The notes below the pieces were generated by a model that saw only the letters and a list, made by a program, of their open reading frames with translations, made no database searches and was not told where the DNA came from. Below, piece after piece: positions 31,158-40,760 of a stretch of DNA of 64,000 bases (position 1 is the first letter of the stretch; each line of letters begins with the position of its first letter). Position numbers and translations under genes: made by a program. The DNA is from Macrophomina tecta. Its lineage: Eukaryota; Ascomycota; Dothideomycetes; Botryosphaeriales; Botryosphaeriaceae. The stretch is taken from contig JAKSGN010000033.1 of the NCBI GenBank assembly GCA_024180945.1, positions 1,364,001-1,428,000 of the forward strand, in the 5' to 3' direction.

Positions 31158-32132
31158 CATTCAAGTTGAGAGAAGTTAGGCTGAGGATGCATGTAATTTA
31201 TCAGACTTCATAGCTACAGAGAGCTCAACAGGACCTGTAGTGCCCTTCAGCTGATTTCGATTTGCATATATAAAGAAACACCCAAAAATGAAGCGTTCGA
31301 ATAGAAAGAACATGCCGTACTTCGGGAGATAAAGATTTTTTGCGGAAAATTAACCACCACCGTAGTTTTTAAGGGATGGAACGAGTCTTAGTGCTGGAAC
31401 CTATACAGCCAGAGCTTTTTCTGGCGGGAGGAAGCAGAAGGCTGTGTGTTTTCATGGTTTCGATCTTAGCTTAAGTAGTCCTTTAGGTGTGTGGAGTAGA
31501 ATTTTTTTTTTTTAGCTAAATTTATTCCTATTACCCTCTATTATCTTGCTCCCAATTGCTCTGAACTCAGCAGTCTCGGGAGTGCGGCACCCGCTAATAT
31601 AAAGTGATATATATTATCTCATTGACCTCTTGCACCCATAGAATGATTCCCTTTCAGGTATTAAATATAAGGGTAGGTCTGTAATTAATGTACCGTCTTG
31701 AGCTCATATGAGAATAAATGACATCTGTCATTGTGCTTCGCCATGGGAGTGGCTGACGCAATAGGACAAGTATGGCCGACAGCAGAGACGCAAACCTTAA
31801 ATGGTCCACTCGAACTCGCCTAGATCTTGGTAATTACCTCGCGGAAAGACACACTATCCCTTCGGTATCCCGTGTGTTATAATCATGCCACTATTCCATC
31901 GTGGTACTCAATTGGCTTAACTCTTGGTTGAGCAGTGCTTGCCAAGAAACAATAGTGCTTCATGACCGAATCATCCGCCGACACTGCCGTTTTCCATGCA
32001 TATGAGTGGTCGGCTGGCCCCATCAGGAGAATCCACGTATACTCTGCGTTAGCTGAGCTAGTCTAGGGATCATAGAACCTGCATGTGATGTCTGCACTGG
32101 CCCAGCTAATTGCACTATAAATTCATTGTAAC
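31158..32132. other. Spacer of about 1 kb, nothing recognised
   Basis: The stretch is AT-rich with T- and A-tracts (for example 31501-31514). No frame longer than about 60 codons has any plausibility. It contains the promoter of the next gene. Confidence 0.45.
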
Positions 32133-33821
32133 ATGAAGAGAGCATCTCTAAGGACGCCATCAAACCTTATGGATTCCAGCTCTTCCTCCAGCTCTTCCTC
32201 CAGCTCTCACACCAGCTCATCCTCGAGCTTTCACTGGGGCTGGTATGATCCACCAATCCCCGCTTGTTACGACTTCATGAACATTCCCACGAACCTCATT
32301 TCCTCACCGGCCATATCTCGCAGCGATGGACGAGCCTATATAGTCCTCACGTCAGCCGATATCATTCCTGAGATGACTGATAAGCGGTTGTCCGACGAGG
32401 CGAAGTATCTTCTCCACAAAACGTTCGTCAATTACGTTCTTCGGAAGAACCGTTCGCAGATACGTTCATTCTTCCACCGAGAGAATACTATGTCCAGCTA
32501 TCACCGCGTCTGGATACTTTATTACCATCTTGCCGACGGAAACGAGAAGATCCAGGGCCCATGGACATCCGATGATCTTTGTTTTACTGGACTTGGCTAT
32601 AAAGACTGGTCGACCTACGACTTGGATCTCCCGATCTACGACCCGCGAGATATCAGGGTAGAACGATTCTCTCGCCTGGAGAACGGGTCGATAATTCATG
32701 GAACAACCGGGAAGGATCGGCTCGCCTGCTTTATCCCGCCTCTGATCGCGTGCACCAGTGAGGGCTTCAGCCAAACCTTGGAAAACAAAATACTTGCCGC
32801 GAAGATGGGTTGGGAATGCTGCATGCCTAAGTTGTTGGGTGTCATCGGGATTCAAAAGGATGGTGGCACTTACGTAGTGGGGACCGTTTTCGAGAGGATT
32901 ACTGGGATCCGGCTACTGAATTTGTACGTCCCAAAAGTGTTCCGGCCTAGTGTTCTCGCCGAACTTGAAAATGGTTACGAACACCTTCTCAAAAGGGATG
33001 CTTATTGGAACGGAAATGGCCCGGAAGACATCCTTGTGACAAAAGAAGGGAAGCTCTACTTTAATTCCATGTATGGGCGCTTCGTGCCATACTATGAGCG
33101 AACTGCAGATCATTCAGCCATTGAAAAAGTCAAGTCATTCATCTCTCGGGACAGCACAATACGGCGCTCCGTGCGTGTTTTAGAGAAGACCTGGGCCGCA
33201 AAACCATTCCCCCGAAGACGGCTTGAAGATTTGCCATTGGAGCTCCTCTTGATGATCTTTGAGCTTGTCCTGATCAACCCGGGCAAGCTATTTTGGGCGT
33301 ATGGCTCGATACTCGCTGTCAATGGTCTAGAGACACCTAATCTCGACTTGAAGGAGTGGCCCGGCGAAGGTCTTTCGAAAGTACTCCCAGAAGCCCACAA
33401 ATTTACTTACGAGAAAAACCATTTTGTCGTCGAAGTAGGATGGCTAAAAAAATTCCTATCCGCGCCGAAAGACATCAAGAAAATCCTTGAGATCACAATC
33501 CAAGTAGACGCAACTCGACCTCATGGAAGTAACCGACCCTGGAGGGAAGGAATTCGAGAGCTTGTCCGCAAGTACCCCCAGCTTACGAAGATCTACGTCA
33601 GTATCTACGGTAAGGTACGGCAAGAGTGGTACCTTGAGCGGTTTCAGGACCACTCTGTGCTTCGTTTGCTTCGACATGTATGCCGTAGCAAGATTGCAGG
33701 GGTGATTATCCGAGATTGTGGGCATCGGTCTGAATTCGAGGACGCCAATAGCGAAGTATATACCCGCCAAGAGGTAGAGGAACACATTCGAGACTGGTTG
33801 AATCACGAAGAAGACACCTAG
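32133..33821 (+). CDS. Second degenerate kinase-like/F-box-like fusion protein
   Basis: The protein is 562 aa and intronless. After a poly-Ser stretch coded by repeated CTCTTCCTCCAG units, residues about 180-345 have kinase-like order: ENKILAAKMGWECCMPKLLG, TYVVGTVFERITGIRLLNL and DAYWNGNGPEDILVTKEGKL, the last occupying the place of the catalytic loop but without HxD. KKVKSFISRD-like helices follow. At about 365, RRLEDLPLELLLMIFELVLI is a clear F-box-like motif. The C-terminal third matches in layout that of the gene at 26009-27655 (charged EITIQVDATRPHG and KIYVSIYG strands). The two genes share architecture rather than close sequence. Likely a pseudokinase; adaptor function is inferred. 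Confidence 0.72.
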   Translation: MKRASLRTPSNLMDSSSSSSSSSSSHTSSSSSFHWGWYDPPIPACYDFMNIPTNLISSPAISRSDGRAYIVLTSADIIPEMTDKRLSDEAKYLLHKTFVNYVLRKNRSQIRSFFHRENTMSSYHRVWILYYHLADGNEKIQGPWTSDDLCFTGLGYKDWSTYDLDLPIYDPRDIRVERFSRLENGSIIHGTTGKDRLACFIPPLIACTSEGFSQTLENKILAAKMGWECCMPKLLGVIGIQKDGGTYVVGTVFERITGIRLLNLYVPKVFRPSVLAELENGYEHLLKRDAYWNGNGPEDILVTKEGKLYFNSMYGRFVPYYERTADHSAIEKVKSFISRDSTIRRSVRVLEKTWAAKPFPRRRLEDLPLELLLMIFELVLINPGKLFWAYGSILAVNGLETPNLDLKEWPGEGLSKVLPEAHKFTYEKNHFVVEVGWLKKFLSAPKDIKKILEITIQVDATRPHGSNRPWREGIRELVRKYPQLTKIYVSIYGKVRQEWYLERFQDHSVLRLLRHVCRSKIAGVIIRDCGHRSEFEDANSEVYTRQEVEEHIRDWLNHEEDT

Positions 33822-34964
33822 ACATCACTCGACTCCGCTGCACACCGAGGGCAAAGATAACAGCGCACGGCCTTATCGGAGTCTCTCTTCGCTAAGGCCA
33901 CAAGAGAGGTTATCGAATATCGAATGTTGGGCTTGCCCCTCTGCAAGAGCAGCAACTTTTTCATCTCAGATTAGCATCCACTTTCTGTGAGAGTAGGCTC
34001 GAACAGCCTCATGTATTCAACAACACTCACCTCGTTCTTCCCAGTCTACCCTTTTTTTTTGTGGGGAGTTTATTATGCCTTTCACCATTATCTAACTAGC
34101 TTGTACCCCCGTTTTAGGTAATACACGAAAGATGGGTTGAAATATATTACTCGTGTACATGTAAGGTACTGTGCTGTGTCTAGTCACCGGTCTTATTGAA
34201 ACGAGAAAAGTGGTCGCCCGCAATGTTCTATATTCGAGAGGGCCCAGAGAGGCTGCGAAGCAGTCTCCTAGCCTTTATATTGCAGTTCGTGTAATCGGAA
34301 GATTTGGACAGTATTCTAATGATGTAATCGGCCAGAAAAAAACTGCTGCGCATGTAAGAACACCATAGCTCTAGCGGTCGGCTGCAGAACCCCGGCGCAA
34401 TGGGCGTCGGACGGTTACACCCAATGGTTGACTCCTGCCAGGAGCAGAAAGCCGACCGAAGGGTGCGATTGTCTAACAACTACTGCACTGTTGCATCTTT
34501 TGTTAGCGCCGATCAGGCGATAAGGGAGAAAACAGGTCTGTGCAAGGATTACCTAGCCAGCCGACCAGAGGCTCCGGTTCGGTGAATACGAGGATTTTCT
34601 GCAAAAAGCGCAAACAACAGATACATCCCAGACCGCTGTAGGCGTTGTTCATGGCTTGATCTCCACTCTAGATCGCAATAGCGCAACAGGCAGCAAATGC
34701 ATTGTTCTCTTCTTTTTTTCGGTTATTTCAATATTATGGCGTGCGGGAAAAGGCGCGATGCTTGTTGGTCCCATGCTTCTGAGGCAAAACTACCATGTAC
34801 CACCGATTACCGCGCTGTCCTGGTTGGCGGGATGTTCTGGAAATCTCCGTTGTGCTTAACATATATAATATCTCCTTTGCTCTGTTCCAGTAGTCACTCG
34901 CTGCATGAGCTGTCCTACGATCTATTGTATACTTTCCAACATCCAACGCCGAACCCAAGAAGAC
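33822..34964. other. Intergenic, no gene supported
   Basis: About 1.1 kb. Frames such as 34171-34368 and 34697-35119 lack domains, and the latter overlaps the better-supported spliced gene that follows. A T-tract is at 34051-34060. A TATATAATA sequence near 34862 is a plausible TATA element for the gene at 34965. Confidence 0.4.
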
Positions 34965-35955
34965 ATGCCCACCAAAAACGATCAACGGAGACCTGTTGTA
35001 AGTATATGCACACGAGATTTTCCAGATCAAGTACTAACTCAGCCCGTAGGGACATCACCATTCCCAGGACTCTAGGACCGACGCAAACAACCACCGATTA
35101 TCTGCAGTCGCTATATTGAGGGATCCAATGTGGGAAGCCACGCGCTTGGCCAGACTACCACTCGAACTGCGCGAAATGATCTACGACTTGTGCATCCCAG
35201 ACTCTTACCCGGTCTTCCGAGCGGCAGAGGTACTTCCATGGAACGGAGTGAAGCTCGAGGTTATCAACTTCATCCTCCGTAGCCGGAAGGGGACGGTCTC
35301 TGTGAAAATCTACGATACCAGGATGAAGGTCGAGGGAGAGACATTTTTTCTCCACGAATTGGGACCGGGTAGCCTAGTTTACCCCGTGCTCAGCAAAGCC
35401 CGGTCTCTATCCATCGCTATCACAACAAATTGCTCGCATGCCGCCGGAGACTCCAACAGCCCAGTTTTCAGCATTATGGCCAGAATTTTCATCCTTGTAG
35501 AGGCGATGCGAGGAGGCGAACAGGAGGGGAAGCGTGCGACCATCTCACTCCGTATCTACACCGGCCACCCAAATAGCGACCAGACTTCGGACCCCATTTA
35601 CTTGAAGGAGTGTGCGAAAGTCCTACTTCGGCCTTTCACCACTCTAACTATTCAGATCGACGTCCTCAGAGCCATAGGATATCATACGCGTTCGACGGGC
35701 AGTTCTTCGCATAATCTATTCCAGGACGCGGAGTCGACGTATGGGGCAATGAGCCTCAGGGAAGCCGTACAGCGGCCGAATTCCCATCAGGCAGCCGCAA
35801 GCTGCGCCCGTTTTGTGCAAGCTTTCAAAGTGTTCGAAGTGATACAGCTGCAGTGGGCATTAGGGTCACAGCAGGCAAAGGCGGAGCTAGAAGATGCGGG
35901 CTTGGCTATGCAGGAGATATGCAGGATGTGGGTCGAAACACTCTTTACTTTGTAG
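34965..35955 (+). CDS. F-box-like (LPxELRxxIY) accessory protein
   Basis: Two exons, 34965-34997 and 35050-35955, are joined by a 52-bp intron (GTAAGT donor, CCCGTAG acceptor), giving 312 aa in one frame. The short first exon reads MPTKNDQRRPV. After a His/Asp/Arg-rich linker comes LARLPLELREMIYDLCIPDS, the F-box-like helix pair that opens many fungal effector-like or ubiquitin-adaptor proteins. The rest is mixed alpha/beta without repeats I can name. The chance frame that starts at 35116 is only part of exon 2. The motif is shared with the two pseudokinase fusions upstream, but no kinase-like part is present. Confidence 0.68.
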
Positions 35956-36248
35956 AAGAAGCTCTTCTCGGACTTGTCAAACCTTGCTTTTAGTATAGAA
36001 TCTTATTAACTATTGATGGAACATGAGCCCAATCGTTGGCTGATCAACGCCTTATTGCCTGATCTGTTTAAGCTTTTTGTTTGCCTCGGTTATAGTGTCA
36101 GATATCTATAGCCAACGCCACTCATTAGCTAGGAGAACAACCAGATTTTCCATCATCAGTTTCGCGAACTGGTTCCCATTTTGAGGCTCGCAGGACCATG
36201 CGCCATCAACTATTACAACTTAAACCTTTCTATTATAAAAGTTTTCCC

Positions 36249-36524
36249 CTAAAAGCCTATGAAAGTGTCTAACATCCTCCACGACTTACGGATCTTCCGC
36301 GATGACCAGTCCTTTGTTACGAGAGATTTGCTAATATTCTCCTCGTAAACCCACGAGTTTGCTTCTGGGCCGTATCCCTCCCACTGTACAAGAAATTGAT
36401 GTATTTCGTGCCGTCCTAGACCAAGAGGTCTCGATCTTCTTATAGAGCTTTGTTGCTGCCGGCAGCTGCGACGGAGGGAACGATGATCGAGTAGTTTTTT
36501 GACCGGGTGTCTCCGAGCATTCAT
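36249..36524 (-). CDS. Single-chromodomain mini-protein or chromovirus relic
   Basis: The ORF is 91 aa from ATG 36524. It reads PVKKLLDHRSLRRS, a basic Ser/Arg linker, then HEIHQFLVQWEGYGPEANSW and VYEENIS. This matches the chromodomain core: aromatic-cage strand, W-x-GY and NSW-x-x-x-x-N. Many fungal genomes have solitary chromodomain ORFs of this kind. They also occur at the integrase C-terminus of Ty3/gypsy chromoviruses. No integrase, reverse transcriptase or LTR was seen nearby, so a free-standing gene or an old fragment are both possible. The W of the usual TWEP motif is kept (SWV) but E and P are lost. Confidence 0.55.
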   Translation of the reverse strand: MNARRHPVKKLLDHRSLRRSCRQQQSSIRRSRPLGLGRHEIHQFLVQWEGYGPEANSWVYEENISKSLVTKDWSSRKIRKSWRMLDTFIGF

Positions 36525-37011
36525 CCTTTTTCTTTCCTTTCCGTGTCACTGTCCGTACTTTAGTATGTATGTGCGTGCGTGCGCGTGTGCGTGAAATGAA
36601 CTGGGGAAGAAAGAGTATGAAGGACGGGGTACCTTGTTTTGTCGGCAACTGGCGTTGTGTTCACAGAATAGCTCAGTTATCGTTTGATGCATATTCAAGA
36701 GCGAGAGGGACTACAGGATATATAGACAAGCGCCCGCCTCGGTTGGTCGACCAGACGTGGTCGTCACGGCATACCAGTCCTGACGAAGCCAGAATTATTC
36801 TGATTGGCCTCCGCTACTCTCAAGCCAATCGGCCTACTGTACAGTAAATCGAGGGCTCTTAAGATACGCAGTACTTAAGAATAAATGATAAGACTTAAGA
36901 ATGCCACGGGCCCTAACGCGGACAGCTGCGTCGATTATAGCCCTCGGTCTCGGCACAAGTTATCTGTTCCCTCCGCACCAGCTGCAATAAGGATCCTCGT
37001 TTCCACCCAGG
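36525..37011. other. Intergenic with short GT-rich tract
   Basis: A GTATGTGTGCGTGCG-like tract lies around 36564-36590. The rest holds no supportable gene. It serves as the divergent upstream region of the chromodomain and basic-protein genes. Confidence 0.4.
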
Positions 37012-37431
37012 ATGGCACCAAGTGATGCGACGACGCGAGAAGAGCGACAAGAGGGATATTTTCAGCGTCGTAAGATCATCAATCCGACGGAAATAGAACA
37101 AAGGAAAAATGAACTCCTCGTTCGCTTAGCTGAACGAGCTGGGGGTCAGCGGGAAAAACAACTGTCGGAAGTTAGGGCTGCTCGAGAGGCTCTGTTCGAG
37201 CGTACACGCCTTATTATCCGCTATGGATACGTGAATGGTCTCCCAGATGAGGCGCATTGCAACGAAAGAACAGAAAAGAGTGAGAGAGAATAAGTTACTG
37301 TTATACTTTTACTAAGCTAATTCCTTCTCGTAGTCAGTATTACGCAGAACCCCCACCAGCCAGGGAGTAAGTCCGAGAAAAGGAAGGAGGGCAAACGGAG
37401 ACATCATAAATCTCGGCATACATCGAGATAG
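37012..37431 (+). CDS. Small basic helical protein, 121 aa, unknown
   Basis: Exon 1 is 37012-37279 and exon 2 is 37334-37431, with a 54-bp intron (GTGAGA donor, CTAAG/CTAAT branch region, CTCGTAG acceptor). The product has a charged amphipathic helix (RKNELLVRLAERAGGQREK; LSEVRAAREALFERTRLI), a GYVNGLPDEAHC segment and, after the splice, a very basic tail (KSEKRKEGKRRHHKSRH). The tail suggests nucleic-acid binding or nuclear targeting. There is no recognised domain. It ends 12 bp before the broken DUF7924 copy on the other strand. Confidence 0.55.
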
Positions 37432-37443
37432 GAGCAGTATATC

Positions 37444-37970
37444 TCATTGTTTCGAATGGTTCCTCTTGTGGCGTTTGGTTCCTTGTGAGAGAGATGTGTC
37501 GGGTGCGGGGTCGGAATTCTCAACGCTGCTTAATTGCCCACTGGTATCTGCAAGCGAGGCCGCATCTTCGGATTGAGAGAGACGATGAGTCTCTATGACC
37601 TGCGACAGGCCTGTGTGGTCAGAAAACAGCGGCTCTGAACTGTGGCCTACCGAGAAGTCCGGGTCGAGGGGTATCTGGTCGATGGCTGAGCTGATCCGGG
37701 CCAGGTGAATCTGTACCTACTGCTCGTATATACTTTTCGTAAATTTATATGCGGTCCATTTCTCCTTTCCTCGTTGTTCGGTAAAGCTGAACTCGTGAAT
37801 GAGGTGACAGTGGTACGTGTCTTCGAAAGAGCCAAGATCGCACGGTATCTTCGATCTGCTGGATGTTGTCGCTGGGCAGAACAATGTGCTTACCGAACAG
37901 ACGGCTTTGATAAGCAGAACACCAGAACGGAAACGAGGCCAACGCGCTCGAGGCATGGCAGGCTAAGGCG
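37444..37970 (-). pseudogene. Truncated, frameshifted copy of a DUF7924 gene
   Basis: The minus strand carries the C-terminal third of the neighbouring DUF7924 gene. HLIHEFSFTEQRGKEKWTAY aligns with HLIRKFDFTEQEGKEKWTTY of the intact gene. SSAIDQIPLDPDF with TGLSQVIETHRLSQSED aligns with the intact tail (TGLSQELESHHLSQSEG). The copy has an in-frame stop after KFTKSIYEQ, a frame change upstream and no N-terminal part. It lies about 250 bp downstream of the intact gene on the same strand, so it looks like a tandem duplicate that has decayed. Confidence 0.8.
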
Positions 37971-38171
37971 GATGGACGCGAGGGAGAGATGGGTATGCAG
38001 GTATCTACGCCCGTGGAGAGGACACGGAGGAATCTGACTACACAGCCACAAGTTGACGCCACTCATGGTGGTGTGCTCTGATGATCTATGCGAACACTGA
38101 GATTCATAACCTATAGCGAGGTATTGGAAAACATAATTGCCGAAAGAACCATGAACACGCCTCCGAAATCC

Positions 38172-38190
38172 CGTAAAAAAAAAAAAAAAA
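38172..38190. repeat. Poly-A tract between the broken and intact DUF7924 copies
   Basis: A homopolymer of 17 A lies 30 bp beyond the stop of the intact gene on its downstream side. On the minus strand it is a T tract and may reflect transcript-end composition. It is otherwise unremarkable. Confidence 0.8.
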
Positions 38191-38215
38191 CCGGCACAAG
38201 CAGCGATAAACGTCA

Positions 38216-39895
38216 CTACTTCCGCCTCGGCTTCTTGAAGCTCTGAGAAACAGACGTGTCAGGAGTCGTGGCTTCAATAGGAGCAACGCTTGATCCATCG
38301 TCTCGACCAGCAACCGATGCCGACCCCTCCGACTGCGAAAGGTGGTGGCTTTCCAGCTCTTGCGAGAGGCCGGTCTGGCTTGAAAACTGCAGTTCCGACT
38401 GCTGCGGGACATCAAAGTTGACGCCGTCAGGGATATCGTCGATTGCCGAGCAGATGCGCTTGAAATGGTCAGGCATCCAGTTGTCGTAGACGTTTTTCGT
38501 GAACTTGTAGGTTGTCCATTTTTCCTTGCCTTCCTGTTCGGTGAAGTCGAACTTGCGAATCAGGTGGCGGTAGTACTTCGTGTCCTTCCCGTCGATGACA
38601 GGGTAGTGCCCGTAGATGCGGACATTGCTGTGGTCGTGCGAGATCGAGAAAGCGAGGATCTCGCGGTCGAGCTCCTTCTCGCGCTTCACCAGCCGGAACA
38701 GCTCCACGACGGCGCGCACCGCGAGCGTCGCGCTGTGCGCGTTCTGCCGGTCCGCGATGTTGAGGGCCTCGGCCCCGCACTTGACCTCGCAGGTGAGGAA
38801 GGGGAAGTACATGAAGTACGTGGCCTTGAACACAGACAGATCCAGGAGCTCTCCAAGCCAGGGCTTGAGCAACTCCATTTGCTTTGGTGTGAAAGCGGAC
38901 CAGATGAATCCGACTGAGTAGTCCGGACTGGGCTGAGTATCAATCAAAAACATGGACTCAGTCCACATCTCGCTGACGGTTTCCACGAGGTTGTCAAGCT
39001 TCTTGTTGCCGTATAAAGCTAGAGTCTCTGCAGATGGAACGATCAGCCGAGATATGTCTTGAACAACCTTCGCCTCCTTTCTGTTCCGTATCTTGCGGCA
39101 GGTCCGTTCGAAAATTTCGTCATTGAACAACGAATCGCGTGGAGTGGTTTGTTCAGCTGCAAGCAAGCGGCTGCACAGGTCTTTGCTCGCTTTCAAAACT
39201 CCTAGATCGGAATCATCCATGTAAATACCCTTCGTACTGAGGAGAATCTCGTATCCTGCATGCCGATAAGAAGCACGCTTGGCCTCCTTTTGCTTGTCAT
39301 CGGACAGTGTAACATCGCTAGGCGTACGGGACGTTCTGGACGTCGTTCGACGGAGGGTCGAATCAGACTTCTTCCTCGTGAGTGGGTTACTCATATTCAC
39401 GTTAGACTCGAAATATGTCCGTGGCCAGTGTAGGTGTTTCCGCCAGTAGTCAATAGGATTGTTGCTATCCGCGTCGTCGCCCGCCGTTTCCGTGTGCGCG
39501 TCCTCCGCCGTGGAAGTCGGCCGCTGCCGCTTTTGTGTTGGTTGATCCGATGTGTCCACCTCGCAAGAACGTCTGCGCTTCTGGCCCGTGGGCTGTGTGG
39601 TCGTCGACGGTGGCAGCTACAACCCCATAAGCTCAGTGCGCCATACGGCCAAGGAGGGGAGACTCACTGGACTGCTAGGACCGCTGTTATCAGGCGCAGG
39701 AAGTAGACTTTGGATCAACTGATGCGTGCGACCCTGCTGAAGGCGTGCGCTCCTTCGGAGAGGTCTTGTTTCTTTCCTGATTCCTTGGGGTCGCTCTCCT
39801 ACGAAACGATCAGCCAACGTACAAGACGACTTGCGTAACAACATACCTCGAGCGAGCGATGTTGAGCGACAACTGTAGATATTTGTGCGAACCAT
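38216..39895 (-). CDS. DUF7924-domain protein
   Basis: Three exons, 39895-39847, 39798-39668 and 39616-38216, give 526 aa. Introns are 48 bp (GTATGT/CGTAG, with CTGAT branch) and 51 bp (GTGAGT/TTGTAG). The N-terminus is basic (TRPLRRSARLQQGR; GQKRRRSCE), probably nuclear. The core block DYWRKHLHWPRTYFES, SDLGVLKASKDLC, then YFMYFPFLTCEVKCGAEALN and ADRQNAHSATLAVRAVVELF and FSISHDHSNVRIYGHYPVID is the DUF7924 domain, which is abundant in Pezizomycotina and whose EVKCG segment recalls nuclease-like folds. The C-terminus is Ser/Gln-rich with KKPRRK. The domain is often multicopy and subtelomeric. Molecular role unknown. Confidence 0.88.
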
Positions 39896-40760
39896 GTTGA
39901 TGAGGAGTGAGAAGGGGTGAGCTTTATGTAGAGAGTAAGCGGAGTTGGCGGAGTTGTAGAGATGGGATGGCGAAGCGCTGTGACGAAGGCGTTGATCGCA
40001 CGGATGCCGCTCGGCAAATATCCGGCTAAACCGCCAGTGGTCCGAAACGTTGCGTTCGTCGAAGCGCTTACATGGGCGATTCCACTACTCATTCGTTGCC
40101 CTCGAACACAGAGCAACCAATACGCGAGCAACCAAAACGCGCCCAGGGCTAGATCGACTATTATTTATAGCACGCGCCCGAACAGCAGTCGTTACCTTCG
40201 CCGAACGTTGCGTTGAGAATATCTCGGCCTTCGACCGGCCTAATATCTGCGCCGGAGAGCCCCGCCAGAGCTGAGACCTCATGCACTCGAGCTTAGAGCG
40301 AGGTGCCATTTTTCGGGGCATAATCACCAGAAAGTCATCTGTTCGTATGTCCCGTAACTGGCTCCAAATAGCGTTGGCCAGCTTCCAGAGGTCTGTGTAT
40401 CGAATCCAGGAAGCGGACAAGTTGACTGGTGGTTGCATCCTAGTTGCTGATAGTAGGCGCGCAATGACAGCAAACCGACGGAGCGCTTCTATCCGCGTGG
40501 CTATGCTAGTAAGGAGGAACTCACCTTCGACCTAGTACATCTGTTGATAACAGCGGTGATCTATGGCTTACCGTCACTCATATTCGACGCCGTTCAGTAT
40601 TCATCATCGCCCGGCGCTCTTGCACCAATCATATGACTCAGACAGCAACAAATGGCTCGCGTGTTGTTAGGGGAAGAAAAGTAAGATTCAACAATTTGCA
40701 ACAACGGGAAAGCATTTGTAAGACGTTCTAAATAGAAATATATATGGCGGCATGCCCAGC
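39896..40760. other. Intergenic, no gene supported
   Basis: About 0.87 kb between two minus-strand genes. A minus frame at 40085-40438 is Arg/Ser-rich without domain and is probably chance. No repeats were seen. Confidence 0.4.

Noticed and set aside
38469..38780. 103-aa Arg-rich minus frame inside the DUF7924 gene
   Set aside because: It is an alternative frame of the well-supported DUF7924 coding sequence.
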